DNA of 64,000 nucleotides from Prevotella sp. Its GTDB lineage: Bacteria; Bacteroidota; Bacteroidia; Bacteroidales; Bacteroidaceae. Under the pieces are notes generated by a model. The model ran no database searches. It had not been told where the DNA came from and saw only the letters and a list, made by a program, of their open reading frames with translations. How positions within the stretch are numbered: position 1 is the first letter of the stretch; each line of letters opens with the position of its first letter. Location: NCBI GenBank assembly GCA_017548605.1, contig JAFYZT010000007.1, positions 1-64,000 on the forward strand, written 5' to 3'. Of the stretch, positions 1-8,392 are shown in pieces. Made by a program: the position numbers and the translations under genes.

Positions 1-1419
1 ATGGCGGGACAGGCACAGAAAAAGACAGCAACCATCACGGGATATTCACCCGCACTGAAAGACGGCACGGTGGCAGAGTCAACGGTTGACAATGTACGCG
101 TAGCCAATGACACCGTGAAGGGTGGACGTTTCACCTTAACTGTTCCCGTGGAGGGACTCACGAAGAGTTATTTATTCCTTGAGGGAGAAGGATGCCCCAA
201 CCACCTGATGACCATCTGGCTAAAGCCCAGTGTGGAAGTGAAAGTAACGGGTACAGACTGCCTCTACCCATTGTGGAAAGTGGATAGTCCACTCCCCGAA
301 CAGCAGACACTCAGCCGTATTACGGAATATGGTTATGACACGCTGGCAGAGTTGTTACGACTTAGTCTTGTCAATGCTCCGTGGGAAGAAGAAAGGCCTG
401 TCTATATGAAATACTTGAAACAGACGATGGACATTCTTCCCTCTTTGCCGGTAGATGCGGCATCGCTCGATGAGTTAGACGGAGTGGCTATGATGGCAAG
501 AAACTATACTAAGGACTTCCCTGATATGGAGCAATTAAAGGTATTGGAGGCATCCACCGCCGCCCGTGCGCCAAAAGGATTTGAAGAGGAACTGGCGCAA
601 ATACACACTCAGGTTTATCCGCCACATATTTTGCAAGTAGGTGAAGAGGCCATCGATGCTGAATTGATAGATATGCAGGGGCAGAAGCACCACCTTGCCG
701 AAGTGCTCGGTCAGACCGGCAAATATGTGCTACTCGATTTCTGGAGCCTGGGATGCTACCCCTGCCGCATATCAGAGCCAGAGATGAGGGAGGCCTATGA
801 TAAGATGCAAGGCAAACTGGAAATCATCGGTATCAATCGGGATAAACCCTCTGCTTGGCAAGAGGACGATTTCAGCAAGAGCATCGCCTGGATAAATTGG
901 AACGATGGAAAGATGGGCAAAGCCGACATTGAAAATCGCTATTGCGATATAAAAGCCATACCTTATTATGTATTAATTTCGCCCAACAAGCACATTCTTT
1001 GGAAGGGTGCAGGATATGGCGCAGGATGGTTCTTGGGTATGGCAGAGGCCATCAGCGGCCCCAAACAGGATAACACAACCAACCTCCAACTTGCTATCCA
1101 AAAGGTGGATGTTGATGCCTGTAGAACCACCGTCAGTTTCCGATTCTATGGTCAGGAGGGCTATTGGTTCCGCATTGCCAAAGATTCCTATCTTGAAGCT
1201 AATGGGAAAAAATATAAATTGACATCTGCCGATGGCATTACGCTTGATGAGAACAGCTATCCCAAACTGAAAGCGTCTGCAATCACAGAAGGTATTATGG
1301 GCAAACTATTCTTCACAGACTTCACGCTTACCTTTGAACCATTCGACGCCATCCCCACCACCTTCGACTACAAAGAGGGCGATGGCGCATTTGTCATTCG
1401 CAATATAACAACAGATTGA
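1..1419 (+). CDS. TlpA-like thioredoxin-fold protein, 5' end outside the window
   Basis: Probable exported thiol-disulfide oxidoreductase of the TlpA/ResA type. The visible 472 residues begin with MAGQAQKK. In the downstream paralogues the matching stretch (MAGQGQ or LAGHGQ) is the end of the signal peptide, so the real start and most of the signal peptide lie upstream of base 1. An N-terminal beta-rich domain of the DUF4369 kind (about residues 5-190) precedes a thioredoxin fold with active site C252-Y-P-C255 and a normal cis-proline in KAIPYYVLI. A further roughly 110-residue C-terminal domain follows, which the other array members lack. It is the first visible gene of a same-strand array. 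Family assignment is firm; substrate unknown. Confidence 0.85.
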   Translation: MAGQAQKKTATITGYSPALKDGTVAESTVDNVRVANDTVKGGRFTLTVPVEGLTKSYLFLEGEGCPNHLMTIWLKPSVEVKVTGTDCLYPLWKVDSPLPEQQTLSRITEYGYDTLAELLRLSLVNAPWEEERPVYMKYLKQTMDILPSLPVDAASLDELDGVAMMARNYTKDFPDMEQLKVLEASTAARAPKGFEEELAQIHTQVYPPHILQVGEEAIDAELIDMQGQKHHLAEVLGQTGKYVLLDFWSLGCYPCRISEPEMREAYDKMQGKLEIIGINRDKPSAWQEDDFSKSIAWINWNDGKMGKADIENRYCDIKAIPYYVLISPNKHILWKGAGYGAGWFLGMAEAISGPKQDNTTNLQLAIQKVDVDACRTTVSFRFYGQEGYWFRIAKDSYLEANGKKYKLTSADGITLDENSYPKLKASAITEGIMGKLFFTDFTLTFEPFDAIPTTFDYKEGDGAFVIRNITTD

Positions 1420-1571
1420 ACCAAGACCGCTACGGTGTCTGGGAGAAACATGGCATTAAGAACGGCGCTGGTAAAATCCTGCTCATTGACCGTGACGGTA
1501 CCATTTTCTCAACCTCCAACGATGCAGAAGAATTGGAGCCGCCCATCAAGAAAGCATTAAACGTCGAATAA
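1410..1571 (+). pseudogene. C-terminal remnant of a TlpA-like paralogue
   Basis: Directly after the stop of the first gene, another frame (codons starting at positions divisible by 3) reads about 50 residues to a TAA at 1569-1571 with no start codon. It contains DRYGVWEKHG, LLIDRDGTIFSTS and EELEPPIKKALNVE. This closely matches the last 50 residues of the gene ending at 3993 (HVWEKNG, FLIDRNGIILSTS, EELEPLIKKALNIE). It is therefore the tail of a lost array member whose front was deleted. It is not a frameshifted end of the first gene, which has its own unrelated C-terminal domain. The 5' limit is approximate. Confidence 0.85.
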
Positions 1572-1574
1572 AAC

Positions 1575-2666
1575 ATGAATAAGCAATCCATCATCACCAC
1601 ACTGCTCGCCCTCGTCACGATGGCGGGGCAGGGACAAGTGAAATGCCACGTTGAGGGTACGGTTGCCGAAGGGACTAAGACCGTCGGACTTGTCATCTAC
1701 CGCGATGGCACTGACCCGAAGGACAGCTCCCTGAAACTGGCCGTGAAGGATGGGCGTTTTGAGTGCGATGTGGAAGACACGGGGATTGAACGGTGGCACA
1801 TCGTGGATTTCGGTGAGGTTTTGGAGAAAGGCATGACGAGCCGCAGTGACGCATTCTTTTCCGAGGACGGGGCGACTGTCACCATCCGTCTTGATGGCGA
1901 CAAGTTCAAGGTCACTTCTACGGGTAAGGAGTATCAGCAATGGCAGACAATGGAGCAAGCCGCCAATGCAAAGTTCCGCCCACTATATGAGGCGTTGGAC
2001 GAGAATGATGAAGCAGCAACGAACGAATTGGAACGCCAATACCATCTGTGGACTCTCGACTACTACAAAACTCATCCAATGCTTGGTTTCCTGTTTGAAC
2101 TGGACGGGCGGCTTAAGGGTTTCCACTACAATGATACTGGCCTTGCCGCCATGCTCGACATCTATCATCGCCTTTATGCCGACCTCTACACCGACCATCC
2201 CGTTCACCAGCGTATTGCTGAGCAAGAGGCCTTGGGCTATCAGATTTGTGGTCACAAATACAGTGATTACATTATCCGCACGATGGATGGCCAGCAAGTT
2301 CACGCTTCCGACTATTACAAAGACCGCCTTACGCTCGTCATTTGCTGGGCATCGTGGTGTGCTCCCTGCATCCGCGAGGCCAACGACATCATTCCCCTAT
2401 ACAACCAGTATCATGACCGAGGTCTGAACGTGTTCAGCCTTGCCCATGAGTTCAAGTCCACCGATGCCATGCGCAAGGCTTTTGAGCGCAATGGCTATCC
2501 TTGGCCATGCCTTGTTGACCTCGACGACGAGTTCGGCGTGTTCAAGAAGCACGGCACCGCCAACAGTGCCCTGTTCCTCATCGACCGCGACGGCACCATT
2601 ATCGCCGTACCCAACAATATAGAGGAACTAAAAACGAAACTCGAAGAAATCTTTAATGACAAATAG
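1575..2666 (+). CDS. TlpA-like exported thioredoxin-fold protein
   Basis: 363 residues. A signal peptide (MNKQSIITTLLALVTMAGQGQ) is followed by an N-terminal DUF4369-like domain (about 22-130), a helical linker, and a thioredoxin domain from about 230 with WAS-W-C262-A-P-C265. The position that normally carries the cis-proline reads GTANSALFLID, with no proline. Known role of the family: periplasmic reduction of disulfides, often in stress or cytochrome maturation; the partner here is unknown. It starts 3 bases after the remnant's stop, and the DNA of its signal-peptide region is nearly identical to that of the next gene, a sign of recent tandem duplication. Confidence 0.87.
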   Translation: MNKQSIITTLLALVTMAGQGQVKCHVEGTVAEGTKTVGLVIYRDGTDPKDSSLKLAVKDGRFECDVEDTGIERWHIVDFGEVLEKGMTSRSDAFFSEDGATVTIRLDGDKFKVTSTGKEYQQWQTMEQAANAKFRPLYEALDENDEAATNELERQYHLWTLDYYKTHPMLGFLFELDGRLKGFHYNDTGLAAMLDIYHRLYADLYTDHPVHQRIAEQEALGYQICGHKYSDYIIRTMDGQQVHASDYYKDRLTLVICWASWCAPCIREANDIIPLYNQYHDRGLNVFSLAHEFKSTDAMRKAFERNGYPWPCLVDLDDEFGVFKKHGTANSALFLIDRDGTIIAVPNNIEELKTKLEEIFNDK

Positions 2667-2670
2667 AACT

Positions 2671-3993
2671 ATGAACAAGAATGCTCGGCTTTGCCGCTTT
2701 GCCCTGCAAAGAACTATCATCACCTCGCTGCTCGTCCTCGTCGCAATGGCGGGGCAGGGACAAGTGAAATGCCATGTTGAAGGAACATTGGAAACCGACG
2801 CATGGGGCGACGAAATTATCATCTGCGAGGCTGGTACAGACCTGCGTGTTGTGGACGAGCCACGCTTTCACGTGATAGCCAAGGACGGAAAGTTTACCTA
2901 TGACATAGAGACCGACTTCCCAAGGCTTTATGTGGTATTCTTCCTCAAGCAACAAGAGACGGGAAGTTGGTTTCAAGGTAAGTTCCTTACCGAGAACTGC
3001 AATGTGAACGTCACGATGTATAAAGACAAGCATGTACGTATTATCAGCAATGGCGAGGAAGGTCGTAAATTCGCGGTAAAAGACAGCATTGAGGATGCGC
3101 ATTTCTGGAATCCTGTCCAGGAAATCGATGACCAATTGGAGAATCCAGACCGCAGGGCAGAGTTCTTTAAGGCGGACTTCATTTCGGCCATTAATGAGGC
3201 GAAGACGTGGAATGTGGACAGTCTGCCACAGGCATACGTCGATTCCGTCCGTCAAATCGTAAACCACTACATGCAGAACAGGAACGAAATGTACACGACG
3301 AAGGGCTGGCAACTGAAACAACAGCGCGACAGTATCACCGATGGACTCCGACCGTTCCGTCTCGCCTACGCCAAAGAACACCCCATGCTTTGGACACTCT
3401 ACGATGTGCTCGATGCGATTCAGATTCTTAATGATGCCAATGTCTATGGAATCAATCCATCGGAATGGGAACCATATTTGACGCTCTATCACGACAAGCT
3501 CATCAATTTATATCCTAATCATCCTATTCACCAGCAGATTGGCACAGCCGAGACGGCCTACCACTTACAACCCGGTAAGTCTTACATCGACTATACCGTA
3601 CGGAATATCGACGACCAGCTCGTTCCCATTTCCTCACTCATCCGAGGAAAGGTTGTCCTCATTGACCTCTGGGCATCGTGGTGTGGCCCTTGCCGTCGCC
3701 ATAGCAAGGCCATGATTCCCGTCTATGAGCGTTACAAGGACAAAGGTTTTACAGTCGTTGCCATAGCCCGTGAACGCAATCGAGAGGATATGGAAAACGC
3801 AGCACGAAAGGACGGCTACCCGTGGATAAGCCTGTTGGAACTACAAGACGAAAACCATGTTTGGGAAAAGAATGGAGCAGGCAACGCTGGCGGTGCCATG
3901 TTCCTCATCGACCGCAACGGCATTATCCTCTCCACCTCCACCGATTCCGAGGAATTGGAGCCGCTAATTAAGAAAGCACTAAATATCGAATAG
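2671..3993 (+). CDS. TlpA-like exported thioredoxin-fold protein with enlarged signal-peptide n-region
   Basis: 440 residues. I chose the ATG at 2671 (MNKNARLC) over an in-frame ATG at 2656, which lies inside the preceding gene, because MNK is the start in all paralogues. Compared with the next gene, a 30-base insertion places ten extra residues between MNK and the hydrophobic core TIITSLLVLVAMAGQGQ. The mature protein has a DUF4369-like domain, a long charged linker (about 130-300), and a thioredoxin domain with WASW-C338-G-P-C341. The usual cis-proline is absent (NAGGAMFLID). It is 4 bases from both neighbours, so it belongs to one transcription unit with them. Confidence 0.86.
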   Translation: MNKNARLCRFALQRTIITSLLVLVAMAGQGQVKCHVEGTLETDAWGDEIIICEAGTDLRVVDEPRFHVIAKDGKFTYDIETDFPRLYVVFFLKQQETGSWFQGKFLTENCNVNVTMYKDKHVRIISNGEEGRKFAVKDSIEDAHFWNPVQEIDDQLENPDRRAEFFKADFISAINEAKTWNVDSLPQAYVDSVRQIVNHYMQNRNEMYTTKGWQLKQQRDSITDGLRPFRLAYAKEHPMLWTLYDVLDAIQILNDANVYGINPSEWEPYLTLYHDKLINLYPNHPIHQQIGTAETAYHLQPGKSYIDYTVRNIDDQLVPISSLIRGKVVLIDLWASWCGPCRRHSKAMIPVYERYKDKGFTVVAIARERNREDMENAARKDGYPWISLLELQDENHVWEKNGAGNAGGAMFLIDRNGIILSTSTDSEELEPLIKKALNIE

Positions 3994-3997
3994 AACG

Positions 3998-5116
3998 ATG
4001 AACAAGACAACTATCATCACCGCACTGCTTGCCCTTGTCGCATTGGCGGGGCATGGGCAAGTACACTACCGACTGGAAGGGAATATCGGCGATTCTACCA
4101 TATCAGGAAAGGGGGTAGTTCGAGACATGTACGTCCATAGCGGAGAAATCATTGATACCGTCAACATCATCAAAGGCATCATAGAGCCAGTGGAGGGCGA
4201 ACTGTCCGATACAACCATCTGTGCGCTGATTATCGGCGATATGCCCGAGGGCAAAAGAATCAATTTCGCCAGCATCCTATACCCTGTATTCTTGGGCGGT
4301 GGCACAACGGTATTCGACGGGAGAACCATGCGCCATCCTTTTCTCAAAGGCACCACGATGTGTGAAGACTATACTTTATTCCATAAGAAAGAAAGCGAAA
4401 TTCTTAATAGTTGGGTTATGGGACGCATACGGAAAGCTAATGGAGGTCCGATGCAAATCACCACGGCAGATATGGGACGAGAACAAACCGAACAGATTGA
4501 AATGACGGCGATAGACATCATCAACCGCCATACGTCTGACATGCTCGGCCTTTACCTCTTGCATGAAGGAGCGATTAACTACCTATCTCCTTCCACATGG
4601 TTGGAACTCTTCAGCAAGGTGGAGCCTTGGCTGATGACAAAACCCACTGTTTACAACATGTCATATTCCAAGTCAATGATGGAAAAGACCGTGAAAACGA
4701 GCGAAGGCACAATGTTTGTTGACATGGAATCCGAAGTTGACGGCAATACCTGCCGCTTGTCCGACTATGTAGGCAAAGGCCGTTATGTCCTGGCAGACTT
4801 TTGGCAATCGACATGTGCGCCCTGCCTTACACAGATACCTATGATGAAAAGCATTTGCCAAAGATATAATGAACGTGGGCTTACCGTATTGGGCATTGCT
4901 GTCTCTGAAGATGTCGAGAAGTCGCGCCGTGCTATCAAGAAACACGGCATTACCTATCCACAACTGCTGAACACTCAGAATCAGTCCTTCGACGCATACG
5001 GCATTCAAGCCATTCCTTACACCATCCTCTTTGCTCCCGACGGCACCATCCTTGCCCGTGGATTGTTTGGTGAGGAAATAGAACAGCAATTGAAGAAGAT
5101 TTTCAACGACAAATAA
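3998..5116 (+). CDS. TlpA-like exported thioredoxin-fold protein
   Basis: 372 residues. Signal peptide MNKTTIITALLALVALAGHGQ, an N-terminal DUF4369-like domain (about 22-120), a helical middle, and a thioredoxin domain with WQST-C273-A-P-C276. Unlike its two upstream neighbours it keeps the cis-proline (GIQAIPYTIL). It is the last intact member of the array. Its 3' end (IFNDK, then the spacer into ATGAACAA) matches the end of the gene at 1575-2666, although the proteins differ elsewhere. Periplasmic thiol-disulfide exchange is inferred from family membership. Confidence 0.87.
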   Translation: MNKTTIITALLALVALAGHGQVHYRLEGNIGDSTISGKGVVRDMYVHSGEIIDTVNIIKGIIEPVEGELSDTTICALIIGDMPEGKRINFASILYPVFLGGGTTVFDGRTMRHPFLKGTTMCEDYTLFHKKESEILNSWVMGRIRKANGGPMQITTADMGREQTEQIEMTAIDIINRHTSDMLGLYLLHEGAINYLSPSTWLELFSKVEPWLMTKPTVYNMSYSKSMMEKTVKTSEGTMFVDMESEVDGNTCRLSDYVGKGRYVLADFWQSTCAPCLTQIPMMKSICQRYNERGLTVLGIAVSEDVEKSRRAIKKHGITYPQLLNTQNQSFDAYGIQAIPYTILFAPDGTILARGLFGEEIEQQLKKIFNDK

Positions 5117-5120
5117 AACT

Positions 5121-5132
5121 ATGAACAAATAA
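5121..5132 (+). other. Relic start of a further thioredoxin paralogue (Met-Asn-Lys-stop)
   Basis: The spacer after the last array gene repeats the junction found between array members and leads into ATG AAC AAA TAA. The intact paralogues continue as ATG AAC AAG. The four codons look like the stump of a lost downstream copy, or the edge of the duplicated unit. It could be chance, but both spacer and codons match the junction at 2659-2679. Confidence 0.5.
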
Positions 5133-5142
5133 ACATTGAATT

Positions 5143-6135
5143 ATGAAAACTATATATTTTTTGAGAAATGCATTAATGGTCTTTGCTGTTTTATCATTCT
5201 CTTCTTGCAGCAGCGATGATAACGACAACAGAGTGACAGACCCCAATTTGGAACGGCCGACAGTAGAGACCCAGCTGACGCTTGATAACGCGCCCATCAT
5301 GGATGGATCTGATTCTACGGAACCACTTCGTAATCTGTTGATGTGTCGCTTACTCGGTATTGAATGCAAATGGTTGCAACACTTGGCTACCAATGCAACA
5401 TGGGGAATTGTTCCACTGTGGAATAAACTATCAGACGAGGATAAAACTATCTTGCAGCAGATTTTGCAAAACCGTAATACTCATGGCTCTTTCGTCAGCC
5501 TGATAGATGGTGAGAATGATATCATCATCACAGCCCGTGGCATCAGTCGTGATGAACAGACCTATGCCAACGAAAAGGGAGTTACGCTTCTTTCACGACC
5601 TGTGGCAAAAGACGCATTCGTTTTTATTGTCAATCCCAAGAACCCTGTCCGAAACCTCTCCATAGAACAGATACAGAAGATTTATACAGGCGAGATACGA
5701 AACTGGCAAGAAGTAGGAGGTAATGATGCGACAATCAATCCCTATATTCGCAACGCCAACTCTGGCAGTCAGGAAAAGATGGAAACGATCGTAATGAATG
5801 GTCTCACCATGATTGACTGGCCGGAAATGGTGGGCTACGTGATGTTGTCTCCATATTATCAACTTGAACAAGACGAAAATGGCATAGCTTACACGCCATT
5901 CTACTATTACGATACGATTGTGAATGACGACCGTACACAGGTAATTGGCGTAAACGGTGTGATGCCCGACAAATCGACCATCAAGAATGGTTCCTATCCT
6001 TACGTGACCGAGGTGATGGCCAGCGTGCGTGCCGACGTTGATAAATCGAGCACTGCCTATCAGTTGTTTTACCAACTCGCCACAGGACAACATGATAAAA
6101 TCGTGAATGAGAGTGGGTATGTTATTTGTGAATAA
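5143..6135 (+). CDS. PstS-like phosphate-binding lipoprotein
   Basis: 330 residues. A lipoprotein signal with lipobox LSFSSC is followed by a periplasmic binding fold of the PstS family. Family marks are DGSDSTEPL near residue 49 (the GST-x-PL phosphate loop), NPKNPVRNLSIEQIQKIYTG with NWQEVGG, and the later N-A-N-SGSQE loop. PstS captures phosphate for the PstCAB transporter, but no pstC, pstA or pstB lies nearby. It may be a stand-alone phosphate sensor or binder, or act with a transporter elsewhere. It starts 26 bases after the thioredoxin array and could be co-transcribed with it. Confidence 0.8.
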   Translation: MKTIYFLRNALMVFAVLSFSSCSSDDNDNRVTDPNLERPTVETQLTLDNAPIMDGSDSTEPLRNLLMCRLLGIECKWLQHLATNATWGIVPLWNKLSDEDKTILQQILQNRNTHGSFVSLIDGENDIIITARGISRDEQTYANEKGVTLLSRPVAKDAFVFIVNPKNPVRNLSIEQIQKIYTGEIRNWQEVGGNDATINPYIRNANSGSQEKMETIVMNGLTMIDWPEMVGYVMLSPYYQLEQDENGIAYTPFYYYDTIVNDDRTQVIGVNGVMPDKSTIKNGSYPYVTEVMASVRADVDKSSTAYQLFYQLATGQHDKIVNESGYVICE

Positions 6136-6204
6136 TTAAATTCCAAAATAACAGTCGTTTTGACAATTTATCACCCCTCAACAGCGTTATATCAATAACC
6201 AATA

Positions 6205-6621
6205 ATGACAAAAATGAAAAGAATGTTATTTGGGAGCATCATTTTCATGATGCTGTCTGTTTTCTCTTTTTCCTCATGTGGCGATGATGACTTCGACCTT
6301 GCATATCTCGCAGGAAAATGGAGACAAGTATATGATGAAGGTGTTGCCAGTGATGGCTATGTCTATTATACTTTTACGCCCAAAACGGAAAGAACGGGTT
6401 ATTGTGTTATCGAAGTGTATGATGTGTTTGCTGGTGACAGTCAATATGAGTGCGAATTTACCCTCAGTAAAGATGGTAGACATATTACCATTATCAAAGA
6501 AATGTATGAAGGTGACTCAGAAGAACAGTCATACGACATAATAAAACTTACTTCTGAACGTCTTACCTGGTCATTGAAAGACCATCCTGACATTGTGCAA
6601 AACTTCGATAGAGTCAAATGA
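6205..6621 (+). CDS. Small lipoprotein, lipocalin-like fold
   Basis: 138 residues with a lipoprotein signal ending FSFSSC followed by GDDD, typical of Bacteroidota surface or outer-membrane lipoproteins. The rest (LAGKWRQVYDEG, YYTFTPKTERTGYCVIEVY, RLTWSLKDHPDIV) resembles the short lipocalin-like domains common in this phylum, beginning with a GKW motif. An alternative start at 6214 (MKRML) would shorten it by three residues. Function unknown. The 69-base gap to the PstS-like gene holds no clear terminator. Confidence 0.65.
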   Translation: MTKMKRMLFGSIIFMMLSVFSFSSCGDDDFDLAYLAGKWRQVYDEGVASDGYVYYTFTPKTERTGYCVIEVYDVFAGDSQYECEFTLSKDGRHITIIKEMYEGDSEEQSYDIIKLTSERLTWSLKDHPDIVQNFDRVK

Positions 6622-6677
6622 AGATTGTTGCAAAAACGTCAATTCGTAATTATTTTTGAAAAAATTCTTGCAATTTG

Positions 6678-6709
6678 TTTGTGGGAATAGAATTTTTGTT
6701 ATAATTTTG
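6678..6709 (+). promoter_or_regulatory. Promoter of the leu/ile operon
   Basis: Bacteroidota-type promoter: TTTG at 6678-6681, a 20-base spacer, and TAATTTTG (consensus TAnnTTTG) at 6702-6709. Transcription should begin near 6714, about 20 bases before the leader peptide. Confidence 0.75.
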
Positions 6710-6733
6710 CAGGCGATTTTAAAGACAGTATCA

Positions 6734-6802
6734 ATGACTCCAATTACAAACATTATTATTGCCTCACTACAAATCCGACTGCGTAAAGCACCTCGGAAGT
6801 GA
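6734..6802 (+). CDS. Isoleucine-rich leader peptide of the leu/ile operon
   Basis: A 22-codon reading frame, MTPITNIIIASLQIRLRKAPRK, ending in TGA at 6800-6802. It holds six isoleucines, three of them consecutive (codons 6752-6760), and two leucines. It lies between a good promoter and a terminator hairpin ahead of leuA, and its stop codon overlaps the 5' arm of the antiterminator (6795-6808). A ribosome reaching the stop would mask that arm; one stalled at the Ile run would leave it free. This is the geometry of classical amino-acid attenuation. No Shine-Dalgarno is seen, as is normal for the phylum. Confidence 0.8.
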   Translation: MTPITNIIIASLQIRLRKAPRK

Positions 6803-6854
6803 TAAGGTATGCATATATAACAATTGTTGAACTGGCTTGACCTTTCCCACTTCC
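6795..6854 (+). promoter_or_regulatory. Antiterminator structure of the leu/ile attenuator
   Basis: GGAAGTG (6795-6801) is the exact complement of CACTTCC (6848-6854), and AAGGT (6804-6808) of ACCTT (6840-6844), giving 12 base pairs around a small internal loop. The 3' arm takes most of the 5' arm of the terminator (6836-6850), so the two structures exclude each other. Confidence 0.75.
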
Positions 6855-6882
6855 ATGTGAGAAAGGTCAAGTTATTTAATTT
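6836..6882 (+). terminator. Attenuator terminator hairpin before leuA
   Basis: CTTGACCTTTC (6836-6846) pairs perfectly with GAAAGGTCAAG (6861-6871). After one mismatch the stem continues with CAC/GTG around the loop TTCCAT. A T-rich run (6872-6882) follows, and leuA begins at 6888. The position makes it a conditional terminator rather than the end of the upstream gene. Confidence 0.8.
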
Positions 6883-6887
6883 AGACT

Positions 6888-8387
6888 ATGGCAGAAAAAT
6901 TGTACATCTTCGACACCACATTGCGCGACGGCGAACAGGTTCCCGGATGCCAACTTAACACGGTGGAGAAAATTGAAGTGGCCAAACAACTGGAACTGTT
7001 GGGCGTTGACGTAATCGAAGCGGGATTCCCTATCTCCAGCCCCGGCGATTTCCATTCGGTAATAGAGATTTCCAAAGCAGTAACGTGGCCTACCATCTGC
7101 GCATTGACACGTGCCGTGGAGAAAGATATCGACCTGGCTGCGGAATCCCTTCAATACGCCAAACACAAACGCATTCATACCGGTATTGGCACCAGTGACT
7201 TGCACATTAAATACAAGTTCAATTCCACACGCGAGGAAATTATTGAAAGAGCTGTTGCCGCCGTCAAATATGCCAAGAAATATGTGGAAGACGTGGAATT
7301 TTATGCCGAAGACGCTGGTCGCACCGATAATGAATACCTTGCCAAGGTGGTGGAAGCGGTAATCAAGGCAGGTGCCACTGTGGTGAACATTCCCGACACG
7401 ACAGGTTATTGTCTGCCTGGTGAATATGGAGAGAAAATAAAATACTTGAAGGAACATGTTGACGTCATAGATAAAGCCATCATTTCCACCCACTGTCACA
7501 ACGACCTCGGCATGGCTACTGCCAATTCGTTGAGCGGAGTGATGAATGGGGCACGACAAGTGGAAGTGACAGTAAACGGTATCGGAGAAAGAGCAGGAAA
7601 CACATCACTCGAGGAGATAGCTATGATTATGAAGTGTCATAAGCAACTGGAAATCGAGACGAATATCAACACAATGAAAATATATCCCCTCAGCAGGATG
7701 GTCTCGGGGTTGATGAATATGCCCGTGCAACCTAACAAAGCGATTGTAGGACGCAATGCGTTCGCGCATTCCAGTGGCATACACCAGGACGGTGTACTTA
7801 AGAATGTGTCAACTTATGAAATAATGAATCCCAAGGATGTGGGCATCGACGAAAATTCCATCGTTCTAACAGCCCGCTCGGGTCGGGCGGCACTGAAATA
7901 CCGCCTGGGCGTATTGGGCGTAAATGTGCAAAACGAGGCCAAAGCGGACAAGTTGTACGAAAAGTTCCTAAAACTGGCGGACAGCAAAAAAGAGATTACC
8001 GACGACGACATCCTGATGCTTGCCGGTGCTGATACTGCCGAATCGCATGCTGTGAAACTCGACTTCCTGCAAGTGACCACAGGCATGGGCGTGAAGAGTG
8101 TGGCAAGTATCGGCCTCGACATCAGCGGACAGAAATTCGAGGAAGCTTCAACGGGTAACGGTCCTGTTGATGCTGCCATCAAGGCAATGAAGAAAATCAT
8201 CCAGAAAAAGATGACCATAAGGGAATTTACCATCCAGGCTATCTCCAAAGGTTCTGATGATGTAGGTAAGGTACACATGCAGGTGGAATATAATGGTAGC
8301 CTGTACTATGGCTTCGGTGCCAATACCGACATCGTCACGGCATCGGTAGAGGCTTATCTCGACTGTATCAATAAATTCAAAAACTGA
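6888..8387 (+). CDS. leuA: 2-Isopropylmalate synthase
   Basis: 499 residues. Condenses acetyl-CoA with 2-oxoisovalerate, the first committed step of leucine synthesis, in the cytoplasm. The HMGL-like TIM barrel starts with [13 protein letters not shown] (R and D of the catalytic site), contains the metal-binding [11 protein letters not shown] and NGIGERAGN, and ends with a LeuA dimer/regulatory domain (about 385-499), the site of leucine feedback in this family. Length is as expected. It is the first structural gene of the operon, 16 bases after the attenuator hairpin. Confidence 0.96.
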   Translation: MAEKLYIFDTTLRDGEQVPGCQLNTVEKIEVAKQLELLGVDVIEAGFPISSPGDFHSVIEISKAVTWPTICALTRAVEKDIDLAAESLQYAKHKRIHTGIGTSDLHIKYKFNSTREEIIERAVAAVKYAKKYVEDVEFYAEDAGRTDNEYLAKVVEAVIKAGATVVNIPDTTGYCLPGEYGEKIKYLKEHVDVIDKAIISTHCHNDLGMATANSLSGVMNGARQVEVTVNGIGERAGNTSLEEIAMIMKCHKQLEIETNINTMKIYPLSRMVSGLMNMPVQPNKAIVGRNAFAHSSGIHQDGVLKNVSTYEIMNPKDVGIDENSIVLTARSGRAALKYRLGVLGVNVQNEAKADKLYEKFLKLADSKKEITDDDILMLAGADTAESHAVKLDFLQVTTGMGVKSVASIGLDISGQKFEEASTGNGPVDAAIKAMKKIIQKKMTIREFTIQAISKGSDDVGKVHMQVEYNGSLYYGFGANTDIVTASVEAYLDCINKFKN

Positions 8388-8392
8388 AAACG

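Noticed and set aside
1..1571. A frameshift in the first gene, with the remnant as its true end
   Set aside because: The first gene has its own C-terminal domain after the thioredoxin fold and a natural stop. The remnant repeats thioredoxin-domain sequence, so it belongs to a different gene copy.
1557..1958. A 133-codon minus-strand frame, and similar long antisense frames such as 2653-3492 and 9389-9958
   Set aside because: They mirror strong genes on the other strand, show no domain, signal peptide or promoter, and arise from codon bias of the real genes.
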